From the NCBI GenBank assembly GCA_024699855.1, contig JAMPIQ010000003.1:5580001-5644000 (forward strand): a stretch of DNA of 64,000 bases. Reading direction: 5' to 3'. The stretch comes from Aphelenchoides besseyi (lineage: Eukaryota; Nematoda; Chromadorea; Rhabditida; Aphelenchoididae). The notes beneath the pieces are model-generated. The model ran no database searches, had not been told where the DNA came from, and saw nothing but the letters and a program-made list of their open reading frames with translations. Position 1 is the stretch's first letter. Every line of letters starts with the position of its first letter. Shown one piece after another: positions 11,923-22,226 of this stretch. The position numbers were made by a program, and so were the translations under genes.

Positions 11923-12713
11923 CTAGACAATGTTCAATCCGCGATGTTTTGAGCGCAACGGCTCAGTAGCCGACAATTCATTGGTTTCTTCGTCTGTGGT
12001 GGCAACTAATGCAACTTTGCTCGAATGGTTTTCGGTATCGACTACTGGCACAGCCAACATGTTCCACATTCCGATCATAGCCACACTGAAAAGACATTCA
12101 GTTGTGACCAGAAATTGACTCCTTACAGAGGCATCACAAGCCACACGCCATTTGGAACCCAGAAAATCAGGAAAATTTTCCACAGCGGTGTACCGGGTGT
12201 AAAGTAGCTGGGGTTGCCGTCCGGAACGTTCCTATAACGTAGGTTTTAATTTCTAGTATTGAGAACAACTGAACTTACACGTAGAGCATGAGGAAAACAC
12301 AGGTCTTCCAAAACACAAACGCCGTGCTTGTGAATGCCGTTAGACGAGCGTGTCGAGATCGTTTACGAGCCTAAATGTGAACAAATGATTAGACCAAAAC
12401 CTTTAACTTGCCATAACCAAAGCGAGAATATCCATTACAATCTCGACAATCATCAGTCGACCAGTTGCCATAGTCGTAATATCGTTGGCAGTTGCATACC
12501 GAATGTCAACATCCGCGTAAATGTTCCCTGAAATGAACAGAATGACCGGAATTGGTGACTTCAGATTAACATACAAAGATAATAGACGTGCTCCAACACT
12601 CCTCCACGAGTGGTGAGCGGTCGTAGCATCGTGAAGGAGACATCAATTGCGCAGATAAACGAGGAAACCACCAGCCAAACCTCCACCCATAACGGCAGAA
12701 TGCGTTCAGCCAT
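11923..12713 (-). CDS. EXPERA (EBP-like) multi-pass membrane protein
   Basis: The EXPERA fold includes the sterol isomerase EBP and the sigma-2 receptor TMEM97, which are ER membrane proteins that bind sterol-like ligands. The model reads MAERILPLWVEVWLVVSSF, then LRPLTTRGGVLEHVYYL spliced to WNIYADVDIRYATANDI (EBP has the equivalent WKEYAKGDSRY). Then come TGRLMIVEIVMDILAL, a basic loop, FVFWKTCVFLMLYV, PLWKIFLIFWVPNGVWLVMPL (EBP: the NALWLVLPG helix) and a polar tail to LRSKHRGLNIV. Four membrane helices are visible. The ATG at 12713 lies 8 nt after a TTGTTAG acceptor. Nematodes generally depend on external sterols, so the substrate is open. The family call is good; whether it has true EBP activity is unknown. 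Confidence 0.75.
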
Positions 12714-13591
12714 CGCCGGCTCCTAACAAGCAGCTAAAATGAATGAGTATCGAAAGAAGGCGAATGCAAACTTTCGAGAACTTGAGAACCAAAAAATGTC
12801 GTTTTGGACTGTTCGACACTTTTATTTATACCTTCGGCACGTAAACGAGACGACCGTAGTTCACGACAAAACAATTAGAAGCCAACAAACAAGTTGGCTA
12901 AAAGTTAATACGATTCTTGAGAACGTGTCTCCGTTTTAGTTTTCCAGTCGTTAAACCAATAAACCGAATGTGTCAGTTTCCGCCAAAACCGACAATTGAA
13001 TATTGAGATATCAAACTTCAACGATCAGCCACAACCTTCAACAAATACTCAAAGATCCCACAAAATCTACTCGTTACGATCTTTTCGATCTAATCCAACG
13101 CTAAAACGGAGATGGAACGTGAATCCTCCAGGTCGCGAGAACTTGACCCAAATTTCAAAGGTCGTCAGCTTCTTAGTTTCACGGTTTCAGTTTGACATTC
13201 ATTTTCGAAGCTCAAAAACCATGTTGCTTTGTTTTGCGTTTCACTGTTCAATCTTTTAATTGGGGTTACATCTTTTATTCAATAAATTACACCGATTAAT
13301 GTGAAAGAAGTTCGTTTGTGGACTAGTTTCAAACTTAGTGGAAAACGTTAAAGATACCCGCAGCCGAGTTTAGAAGTTCCAATAGTTACTCTCCGTGATT
13401 ATGCAGTCAATTGAACTAGAAGACGACAAAGAGAATTAGCCCATACAATTAGATGTAATAAAAATAACGAAATATCAGCAGGGTTAAAAGACGAATAGCA
13501 ACAGCTGATTTAAGTGCTTGTTAGTTGGATTGCAGTTTTGGTCGTTAAACGACTTTATTCGCATACTAATTTATCAAAAGTTTGTGGAAGA
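12714..13591. other. Intergenic upstream of EXPERA gene, downstream of TVP23
   Basis: About 880 bp between two minus-strand genes. Small plus-strand open frames (12739-12939 and 12996-13259) show no domain and no clear splice structure. I see no repeat or RNA gene. Confidence 0.45.
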
Positions 13592-14309
13592 TCAAACGGT
13601 TGCAGTTGGTCCGGGTTGTTGTTGAGGTACAGACGGACGAGTTAGAAACTAAAATGCAAATCATTTGAACCTAATCACATTACAAACGTACCGAAAGGAA
13701 TGCGAGTTTAGTAAAGTAATTTGTCATCTCGGTGGTGTTGTTCCATTTACAACGCAAATATCCGTATAAATTCGCGAGACTCATTCCACTGCCCAAAATC
13801 GCAATGACCATCCACTCCCATTTGAACGTAAGAAAAGCCGTTGCAACAAACAGAATCCATAATGCAGGAGCAATAATTAGACCCATCCAGAAGATGTAGC
13901 GTTCAGTTGCATCAAAACGAGTCGGGTCTTTAGCTGATTCAAACTTCCAGTGATTTTTGCCTTCCGAATCGACGATATTCCACCAACGAAGTCCGACTAA
14001 CAAACGCCCAGTAATGTTTTTTACCGTCCAAAAGTCAGCGGAAAGTAACGTCAACTAAACAACGAAATACAAATAACACACAAGAAAGATTTACGATGAT
14101 AAGAAATTGAACAATGAACGAGCTCCAAAACCAGTTGGCAAAGAAGTAAACGAACAATGCGGCTCCACGAAATCCAACATGTGACAATACAATCATTGGA
14201 TGACTGAAAGGTGAGTAAAAACTAAGCCATCTGTCTATTACCTCAAAGCACGAAACCCGGACGAACGATCCATTCCAAATCCAGCAGTGTTATCGAAATG
14301 TTGAGCCAT
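13592..14309 (-). CDS. tvp-23: TVP23/FAM18 Golgi membrane protein
   Basis: TVP23 is a conserved four-helix protein of late Golgi vesicles that takes part in membrane traffic. The start at 14309 gives MAQHFDNTAGFG. Splicing to HPMIVLSHVGFRGAAL and then LTLLSADFWTVKNITGRLL recreates the hallmark FWTVKNVTGRLMVGLRWWN; GLRWWN is present. It continues HWKFESAKD, ERYIFWMGLIIAPALWILF and NLYGYLRCKW, all diagnostic. The last exon encodes a short Pro/Gln tail (PSVPQQQPGPTATV). The ATG lies 6 nt after a TTTGTTTAG acceptor-like site and only 184 bp downstream of the NRDE2 stop, which fits an operon-like arrangement. Four exons, length typical for the family. Confidence 0.93.
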
Positions 14310-14493
14310 CGTGGCTAAACAAATGATTTCAACAAGAAGTTGAATGGCTTGAAATAATCATGGTGTGCAAACCAAATTCGAATTCGGATCACAATTTTAA
14401 ATAAAGTACTTTATTCTGCTTTAGAACCCGACAATATGACATCTAGTACCGTAAATAAAAGAAAGATCATTGAATATACGAGATAGTTTGCAT

Positions 14494-17400
14494 TCACAAA
14501 CGTTTACGATCACGATCAATCGCTTCGTTGGTATACTCGGCTTCTTTAAAGACCGTGAAAATGCAGAGCTTATGTTTATCAGCCAAATCAATGATTTCTT
14601 TCAAACGACCGGTGCTTGTAAATGGACTTTTTGTAACGTCCAAAAGAAAATGTTTGGAGTACGGACACGAACGAACACCCAAAGTGTAGAGCTGGAAGCA
14701 AACAAGATCACAGCGAGAATCGCAAAAAATCTCACTAACCTTATCGATTTCTGTTCGATGTTGTAATTCGGAATGAATGTAGAACCAAATTCGCCAGATC
14801 AATGATTCGGGCACAAAGCTTTCAGAGAGCATGGGCACGGCCTCTTCCAGAATCTCTTTGATCTGCTTGCTGACCGTCCTACTCCAAAGCGTATCATCGT
14901 TTTCCTGCGCCTTTTTGTAAATCTGGATTTTAGCACCGAAGAATGCCAATGCGAACATGCGCTTTTGATCCGAATCTAAAACAAAAATAGTGAAGTTTTG
15001 ATCGGCCTCATACCTCTTATCGTTTTCCACTTAGCCATTTGAATCATATGACACGGCGTCGTCGACAAGGAATTGGACAAGTGTCGAAAGAATGGCGGAT
15101 ATTCAGAAAAATGTTTGATTGCTTTCTCAATCCATCGAGAGTATTGAGATCGTCGAAATCTATGTTGTTTGACCATTTCTTCAACGTAATCCAAACGCAA
15201 AAGAATGCGTTCGGGAAATCGATAGATAAACAACGACAAATTGCCATCGAACGTATCGAACAGAGTTTGCCCGTTTTTTTCGAAATAGAAAATTGCGTAT
15301 AACATAAAAATGGTATCGTAAGTTGAGTGCATGAACGTAAACAATTGATCTTCTTCAGTTGTTTTGTCACTTTTCAAAATTAACGAATAATACGCTTCCC
15401 ATCGTTCTGTAGCTTTGTTGATAGACTCTTCTGTTAGTTCGTAGTCCTAGAATAGAAATGAAATTGACACTAAAGAGCTTGTTACCGAGTTCAGAAAGTT
15501 CCCCATTTCTTTGTCGTTAGCCACCAGTAAAACCAAAAATCGTAGACGATTGAATTTCGATTTACTTCCAGAATTTCGAGAGGATGGAAGACGACGAACC
15601 AACGACAAGACCACTTGGAGTAAAAGTTGTTTCTTTTTAGGAATAGTAACATCACACGGATTAGTCATGCCAACCATCGTCAAGTAAAGTTTGACTACGT
15701 CCATAAGTCTTGTGGGTCGATTATCATCATCAATAGCCTGCAGTTCAAGACCTGTCCAACTGGACACTAATTGTAAACTTTCGGCACGAACATCGAGAAG
15801 ATTCAGTAGCGCAAAAAATCGGTGACTGATGTCCTTGCCTACGGCCGGCCATTCGTAAATTTGCTTCTGCAGGCGATTCAAAAAGTTCGTTTTCTGGTCT
15901 TCGTCAATGTCTTCTACATTCAGAAAGTAAATAGCCGATGAAACAATCGTTGAAAGAACGTAGCCAATTTCAATACTCTCAGTTGTTGTTGCCAGTTTCG
16001 TAAGGAAATCAATGAAAAAATCTCGTATTCCATGATACTTCGGACGTAAATGATCGAAATCTCCCGGCAAAATTTCCTCTATGACTCCTTGTTGAGTTGT
16101 GTCAATCTGAAATTTAAAAATGGAGCAAGTTAAGTGAAGTGCAAATAACCATTCCTGGAACCTTAACACCGAAAAGCTGAAGAATTCGAAAGATCAAACG
16201 CAGTGCATTTGTTGGCGATGACAATTGAATCAGTGATGGTTTCACACTCTCAAACTTAACGATACGCTCATCGATATACTAAAACATAATTAATAACGAT
16301 GATTAGCCAAATGTAATTGTACTTGAAAACGTTCCTTGTCGTTGAATTCGGAGATTGGAGTAACCGGTGGCCAACAACGTTCCGAACGTTTCTTTTCTAT
16401 TTCCGCTAAAATACAAAGTTTACTGAATTGGTCATAGGCATTTTCACTTATAAAATAGCAATTGGACTTACACCAAATTGCAGACAATGTGTAGTTGATG
16501 GCTTGGGTAAACAGTTCGGGCATCTTGATTTCATCGTCTTCGATCTGAATAGTCAGTTTCTCTTCGCTCAGAATTTTCTTCTCGTTTGCTTTGTTCAGTT
16601 CATTGCGATCATAAACGGTATTTTTCCAACCTAAAACTTGAAATCGTTTATAGTCATTATTCAGCTCACCTTTAGCGTCCGCATCGCCAATACGCGGCAT
16701 TCCGCTTTCCCAAAATTCCTTGAATTCTTGTATCTGATAACTGTGTCTTTGTTGTTTTGTCTGCGCAGAAATGAAGAACATAAACTCGGCAATGGCTTGA
16801 AGGTTTCCAATAACATGCGACACATAACCTGCTTCCAAGAACAATTTACAACGTGCCACAACGAGATCAATCAAGAAATCTTCAGTTCCATCCAGTACTT
16901 TGTGTGAAACCAAAGTACCGTTGAGCAAGTTGTTGAGTCGTTCAATTGCATGCGCGTATGGTTTCTCCTAAATGTGTCGAAATTACATTCGTAAGCTGAG
17001 AATGTTATTCACTGCATTCACGATGTTAAATCCACTGAGTCTATGAATACGATCAGCAATATACGCTTTCCACATAGGTTCGGAATTGACGTAATCAATT
17101 TGAACCTGAAATAGCAGATTGTTTTCAATCTTAGTGCTTCAATCTTACTTTCTTCCATTCCTTTTCTACTATTTCATGATGGGAGCCAAATCTTTCGATT
17201 AGTGTCTTCATCATTTCTAACTTCAGTTCAACGGCTTCATCTCGATGCACCGACTTCAATCCACTTTTGATGATCTCCGCTCGTCGTTCCAAGTAGCTCA
17301 TACGTCCAGAATCCCGCGAGCGACCATTCAGTTGATTCTCGTATGCAAAATATTCCTCCTAAAACGATAAAACATAAATTATATTGTAAACGAATAAACC

Positions 17401-18407
17401 ACCTCGAACTTGAGAAAGTGTAGCCATTGATATACGTTTCTTTTGTTGTCGTTAACATCCTTCTTTACGAGCTTTTGTTTTTGTTCCATCGACATCGCGT
17501 CGGGATCTGCCCAACGTCGATCCTTCATCAACTTATAGTCCTCCATAGACATAGACTCACTGTACTCCGCATAGATCTGAGCATCCTGCAAGTTATTGAA
17601 TTTATAGTGAATTGAAAAAATAACAAACGTCTTCTTCTTCGGGTTTAAATGGTCCTTTTGATAATGGAATAAAATCGATTTCAGTTTTAATCTCCTGATA
17701 TGGTCGAAATACTCGCTCAGTAGCACCCTTCTTTAACTTTTCGATGTTGCTCAACGAAAAATAACGCCAATTCATCGACTGTTCGCCTGTTGAATAGAAC
17801 TTCATTTTCAGCTCGTGTGGATCGTGACTGGTAGTCAACGGAAGGTTTGAGTCCATTTCGAGTTTTCGTTTTTTTAGCTCTCTTGTAAATTTTGAGTTGT
17901 AATCAATTTGCTGAAAATCTATGAAATAACATTAAGCAAAGATCCCTTACCTTTTTAAATTGATGATAACAAAAAATAGAAGTGTCTACGTGATGGGATG
18001 GAGCAAGTTCCATATCCGACGCAGACGTAGAGGAGGACGATGAAAGTCGTCGTCGCTTTTTGCTTTTCTAAAAACCGAATAACAGGAGATTGAAGGCACA
18101 AACTTTTTTGTGTGATTTGTGTTTCTTTTTGTCCTTCTTCTTTTTGTGTCGAGATCGAATGTTCTCGTGGATGATCTCCGGCTCGGCGTCGGAAGTCTGA
18201 ACAAAAGATATTACAAATAAGCACTGTATTTACCTCCATAATGCGAACATCGTCATCACTGCTATCACTCGATTCTTCAATTGGTCGTTTGTTTGATGTT
18301 CGGGCCGTTTCTTTGAACACCGACTGGAAAGACTGATACGCTGAGGACGAGCGCGTACTGTTCAACGAACTCGTGGAACCCACTTGACTGGCAGCAGAAC
18401 GAAACAT
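14494..18407 (-). CDS. nrde-2: NRDE2 homologue, nuclear RNA-silencing and splicing factor
   Basis: NRDE2 is a nuclear HAT-repeat protein. In C. elegans it carries nuclear small-RNA silencing of transcription; in mammals it binds MTR4 and affects splicing. The N-terminus (from 18407) is Ser-rich and acidic (EESSDSSDDD), then basic, then PHELKMKFYSTGEQSMNWRY and FKPEEED. The middle has KEFWESGMPRIGD, matching the family's EPFWDSGEPRAGE block. HAT-like helices run from about 17.0 to 14.5 kb, and the C-terminus reads CPYSKHFLLDV, KEIIDLADKHKLCIF, like the vertebrate CPWAKVLYLDA and LDVMTEKEL segments. The gene is head-to-head with BROX over 212 bp. Many introns of about 40-60 nt. The family call rests on the conserved block and the C-terminus; exact exon edges were not all fixed. 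Confidence 0.85.
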
Positions 18408-18619
18408 TATGAATACACGAATCCAATTGAATATTCAATTATCATTGAAAACCAGGAGCAAAATCGAACTTAAAACCACTCAGTTTTTTTGCAACGTACA
18501 ACGTCGAAATGAAACACATGTCCACGGGTCACATCCATCATTCATTCTTTCAAAACACAATTTCCATCAGCGTTAAAGGTTTGAGTCATCGATCGTCAAT
18601 TGATTACTCGCTTACAAGG
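18408..18619. promoter_or_regulatory. Short divergent promoter, NRDE2 / BROX
   Basis: Only 212 bp lie between the start codons of NRDE2 (minus) and BROX (plus), so the two genes must share or overlap promoter sequence. The plus-strand frame is open upstream of the BROX start to 18509, but family comparison places the start at 18620. Confidence 0.55.
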
Positions 18620-20170
18620 ATGTCACATTGGTTTCATCGAAATCCTTTGAAGAGCACCAAAGTAGCAAAATTCGAATTGAAAACGGTGGTCACAAATGGC
18701 GAAGCTTCCAAAATCTGCAGGTTTGCATTTTTGTTTGTTTTTTATTCTGTTTTTAGCGAACTTCGCTTACGACGAGAGCAATTCATTGACCTTATACGCA
18801 ACACCTCGACCTCCGATTTAGAACTTGTGGAGTCGGAGTTTGAACAGTATCTTCGTTTGCTCCACGGTTTTGTTTATGACGTCAACAATCCGGAGAAAAA
18901 CAGTAAACTTCGTTATTTGGGCAAATTTGTTTGGACGAACACGTTGACTGGTGCTGATGCATAGTGAGTTTCGGATTCACTGCAAGTGTTTATTTCAGTT
19001 CTTCAGCATTTCAGCGGACAGTTGGTTTGAAGTTTTAAGTATGTGCGTGAATATGGCCATATTCTACATGAAGAAAGCGGCGTTCATATCGGCCAAAGAT
19101 GAGGTGCGCGAAGTCGACGCCAAACAGATTCACACGGCACTTCGAAAAGCTGCCGGAATTTTCGTATTCGTTCTCAAAAATCGTGGTCCGTGACTTCTTT
19201 TCTTTCACGCGAACTTTCATTTGCAGAGAAAGTTGGTGTCATTCCCAGCGCTCCGTGTAATGACTTGGACGAAAGGATTCTCAACGCTTACCAATCCCAA
19301 TGTATTGCTGAGGCCCAAGAAGTAACAATCGCACGTGCAATCGAACTGAAACATTCGCCGAAATTGATTTCAAATCTCGCCAACGAAACTGCGAATCTCT
19401 ACGCAAAATGCGGTTGTTCAACTGAATGACGAGCTTATTAATGGGCAAATTTTAGACAAATTTCTGGAAAACTTTGATGCCTCCAATGTGGAAAAATGGC
19501 GAAAATACTTTCAACTAAAAAGCAAATTCTATCAATCATATGCTTTTTCCTATCTCTGTGAGCATGTGAGTTCTAAGGTTTCAATAACTTTGACTGAAGA
19601 AATGATTCCAGTTGCTAACAGAAGATAAATGCGGTCAAGCAATTCGAGCGTGCACGGAAGGAAATCGATGTTACAAAGAGAGCAGTGATCTATGTTCTCT
19701 GTACGCAAAAGCACAAGGACCTGGTAAGTTGTTTCTTTGACATCACAATCATAGCCGTCTTCTAGGTTTCATTGCAAAGCCAGAATGTCATTTGTTCTTC
19801 CGTCGAATCGGTCCAATTCTGAATCGTCACATGGAGAAAGCACAAAGAGAAAACAGTTTTATTTACCACGAAAAAGTACCCGATGAGTGTCCAGCATTAG
19901 AAGGAGAAACCGAGTACGGACTTGCCAAACCGATTGACTTCAATTATCCCACTAAATCGGATGTACGAACAGGATCTACATTCAAAAACTTATTTTTCAT
20001 TTTAGTTGTGGGATTTGCCCACCTATCAGGAGGCGTTCGACATCACAAAAGCCGGAGAAGTTGATTTTCATCAGCCATCAAAGAAAGGAAAAATCGCATT
20101 GATCAAAGAGTCTCCGACGTACGAAACCGACAAAGACCCAATGAATCTGTCGGGATGTGTAATTTCGTGA
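18620..20170 (+). CDS. brox: BROX, prenylated BRO1-domain ESCRT-associated protein
   Basis: BROX is a BRO1-domain protein that binds ESCRT-III CHMP4/5. It is farnesylated through a C-terminal CaaX box and acts at the nuclear envelope and endosomes. The start at 18620 gives [15 protein letters not shown], near identical to the vertebrate [60 protein letters not shown]-type and [12 protein letters not shown] blocks follow in order, after splicing of short introns. The last codons give GCVIS then stop, a canonical farnesylation CaaX like the human CYIS end. A polyadenylation signal AATAAA lies at 20259-20264. CHMP7, another nuclear-envelope ESCRT factor, is encoded 30 kb away. Confidence 0.94.
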
Positions 20171-20684
20171 TACAACTGAGCAGCCTTAAAGTTCTTTGTG
20201 AATACTCACTTTTGCTTTGTAAATCAACAATATTTCTTCATTGTGCCAACTAAGTTTTAATAAATTAACTTCATCACATGACCTTCAAATTCCAAATGAC
20301 GGCTACATTTCCGTTCAATTCCGAGAAGAAGCGAACAAACTTGCTCATCATGTGCTTTTGGTTTGTGTCCTCGCCTTTGGTACGAACTTCATCGACAAAC
20401 TGATCGGCAACAAGAAGACGCCTTTCACTTTTTGTGCAATTTGCTTCTTCGTGTTTTTATGTGCTCTTTGCTCCGATCGATTGATCAACACTTTTTGCTC
20501 TCGTGTCGCGGACCTTGAAAACAAACAATTCACAATGACATCAATAACATTTAGCGATACGCTCGGTCTTTCACAATCCAAATGTCGAGTTTCAACTAAA
20601 ATGTGAGGGTGTTGGATGAATCATCGGTTTGAACATTCCACAACAAATCAATTCCATTTGGTGCTTCAGTACGCTTTCTCCGCA
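20171..20684. other. Intergenic BROX-IPPK with unassigned small open frames
   Basis: After the BROX polyadenylation signal (20259) this 510-bp region has open frames on both strands. Plus 20241-20606 would be 121 residues with hydrophobic stretches. Minus 20450-20274 is an open stretch without its own ATG at the upstream end that reads charged and protein-like (VADQFVDEVRTKGED, then MSKFVRFFSELNG) to a stop at 20274. A TTTTCAAG acceptor-like site lies upstream on minus near 20515, but I could not build a complete minus gene. The IPPK promoter should also be here. Confidence 0.3.
20259..20264 (+). terminator. Polyadenylation signal of BROX gene
   Basis: AATAAA, 89 nt after the BROX stop codon and ahead of the unassigned region. 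Confidence 0.6.
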
Positions 20685-22226
20685 ATGGAAATCGTCGACC
20701 CGCGCTTTTACCGTAATTTCTGTCTTCGTGGTGTCGGCAAAGCAAATTTTGTTATCAGCGCCAAAGGTGAAAAAGATGGAATGCGGTAAGGTTAACATAT
20801 GAGCCCCTTCTGTATATTGAATTTGGTTTCAGAATTGTTTGGCGTCTGGCTAAACATCGACGGTCGGGATTTATTTCGGCAAAACAGAAATGTCAACTTC
20901 TGCACGAGTATATTCACCGATTGATTGCTCCATTTATTGGCGAAGAGTTTTTGGTAACTCCACGAATCGTACGAATGCACGTTTCTGATCTTATAACAGT
21001 AGCCAAGGTTAGCATACACCAACTAAAAATTGAACGTCTCTTTTGCTTTAGATTCCTTCATTACCACACAACGTTAAAGTGGACTCGTTTTACGAGCTCG
21101 ACAACGCCAATCACTATCCGCCAAGTTTGAGTTTGTTTCCCGAGCGTTGCAGTCGACTAGTACCCACTTATCCGTTCATCGACTTGTTCGAGATGCCTGA
21201 TGTAACACGCATTCCCAAACGAATTTCGAATACCTTCGGTCCAACAATTACAATCGAAATCAAACCGAAACAAGGATTTTTTCAAAAACATCCGGAAATT
21301 GAGGTTCCTTATTGTAACAACTGCATTTTACAAGTGAGTCATTTAATTGATATTTTGATTGAACGGTTTTGCGTAGATTGAAAAGTGCCACTCAGCAGCT
21401 TTCGATCAAATGTACGACTTTTGTCCATTGGAACTGTACAGCGGCAATTATTCTCGTATGTTCAACGCTATGAGCTCACTTATTGACAACCCGCATCGAA
21501 ACCTGCGAATCTTTCTTGATGGTAATCCGGTGCATGACGCTGAAACAGTACTCACTCGTCCGGAGCTTGAAGCGTTAATTTCTTCGAATTCTTCGATTCA
21601 AATCGATTTGCTAATTAAAACGGTTTGTTATACTCTACTATGGTTGAATTGATGTTCATCTGTTCAGTTGTGTCACGTGCTTGCTGGTGTTCAAGACGAC
21701 ACCGATGATTTCTATCTTCGAGATCACAGCATTTTGGCCACCTTACTTCGCGCACAGAAAATCGATCCCATCGGGTTGGTGAAAGCTCGTGAGATTTACG
21801 AAAGTTTACCATCAAACGTTAAGGTTTTTCGGTCTTTTGATTTGCATTTTTCAACGTTATCTTCAGGGAGAATTGCTCAATAAAAATAACTTAGTCAAAC
21901 GAGCGAACAGCGGCTTTCTCAGCGCAACGGATCCACGCTCTCTACTCGAACGTTATTTGTTGGCGGCCACGTTGAAAGATTGCAGTTTAATGATCAGTTT
22001 CCGTGTTGTTACTGTTGAAGATTCCAACGGATACTCGAATCTGCTCAAACTTCGACCCACAACCGATTCGAATGCACAGGCATTGTTTCTGAATTACGCC
22101 GTTCGTGTCGTTGACTGCGATTTCAAATCGATACACAACTTACTGAATGGCTACAATCGGTTCATTACGGGCGTCAATGTGATTCGTGACTCACCGTGTT
22201 TATTGCACAAACCGTGTCAAATCTAA
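20685..22226 (+). CDS. ippk-1: Inositol-pentakisphosphate 2-kinase (IPPK)
   Basis: IPPK phosphorylates inositol pentakisphosphate at position 2 to make InsP6 (phytate), which is needed for mRNA export and other nuclear functions. The start at 20685 gives MEIVDPRFYRNFCLRGVGKANFVI, whose G-rich loop parallels the family's HGEGNKSLV. FIGEEFLVTPRIV parallels FLGENYVHYGEVV. The diagnostic EIKPKQGFF (family EIKPKCGF), then CHSAAFDQMYDFCPLELYSGN (family CPLDLYSGN), is present. ATLKDCSLMISF parallels TAKDCSIMI, and a C-terminal DFKSIHNLLNGYNRFI closes the fold. Introns are about 45 nt. The stop is 22224-22226. The start lies close behind a GCTTCAG acceptor-like site. Confidence 0.92.

Noticed and set aside
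20241..20606. Plus-strand 121-codon frame with hydrophobic stretches
   Set aside because: No domain or splice context; it begins at the BROX polyadenylation signal and overlaps the more protein-like minus frame.
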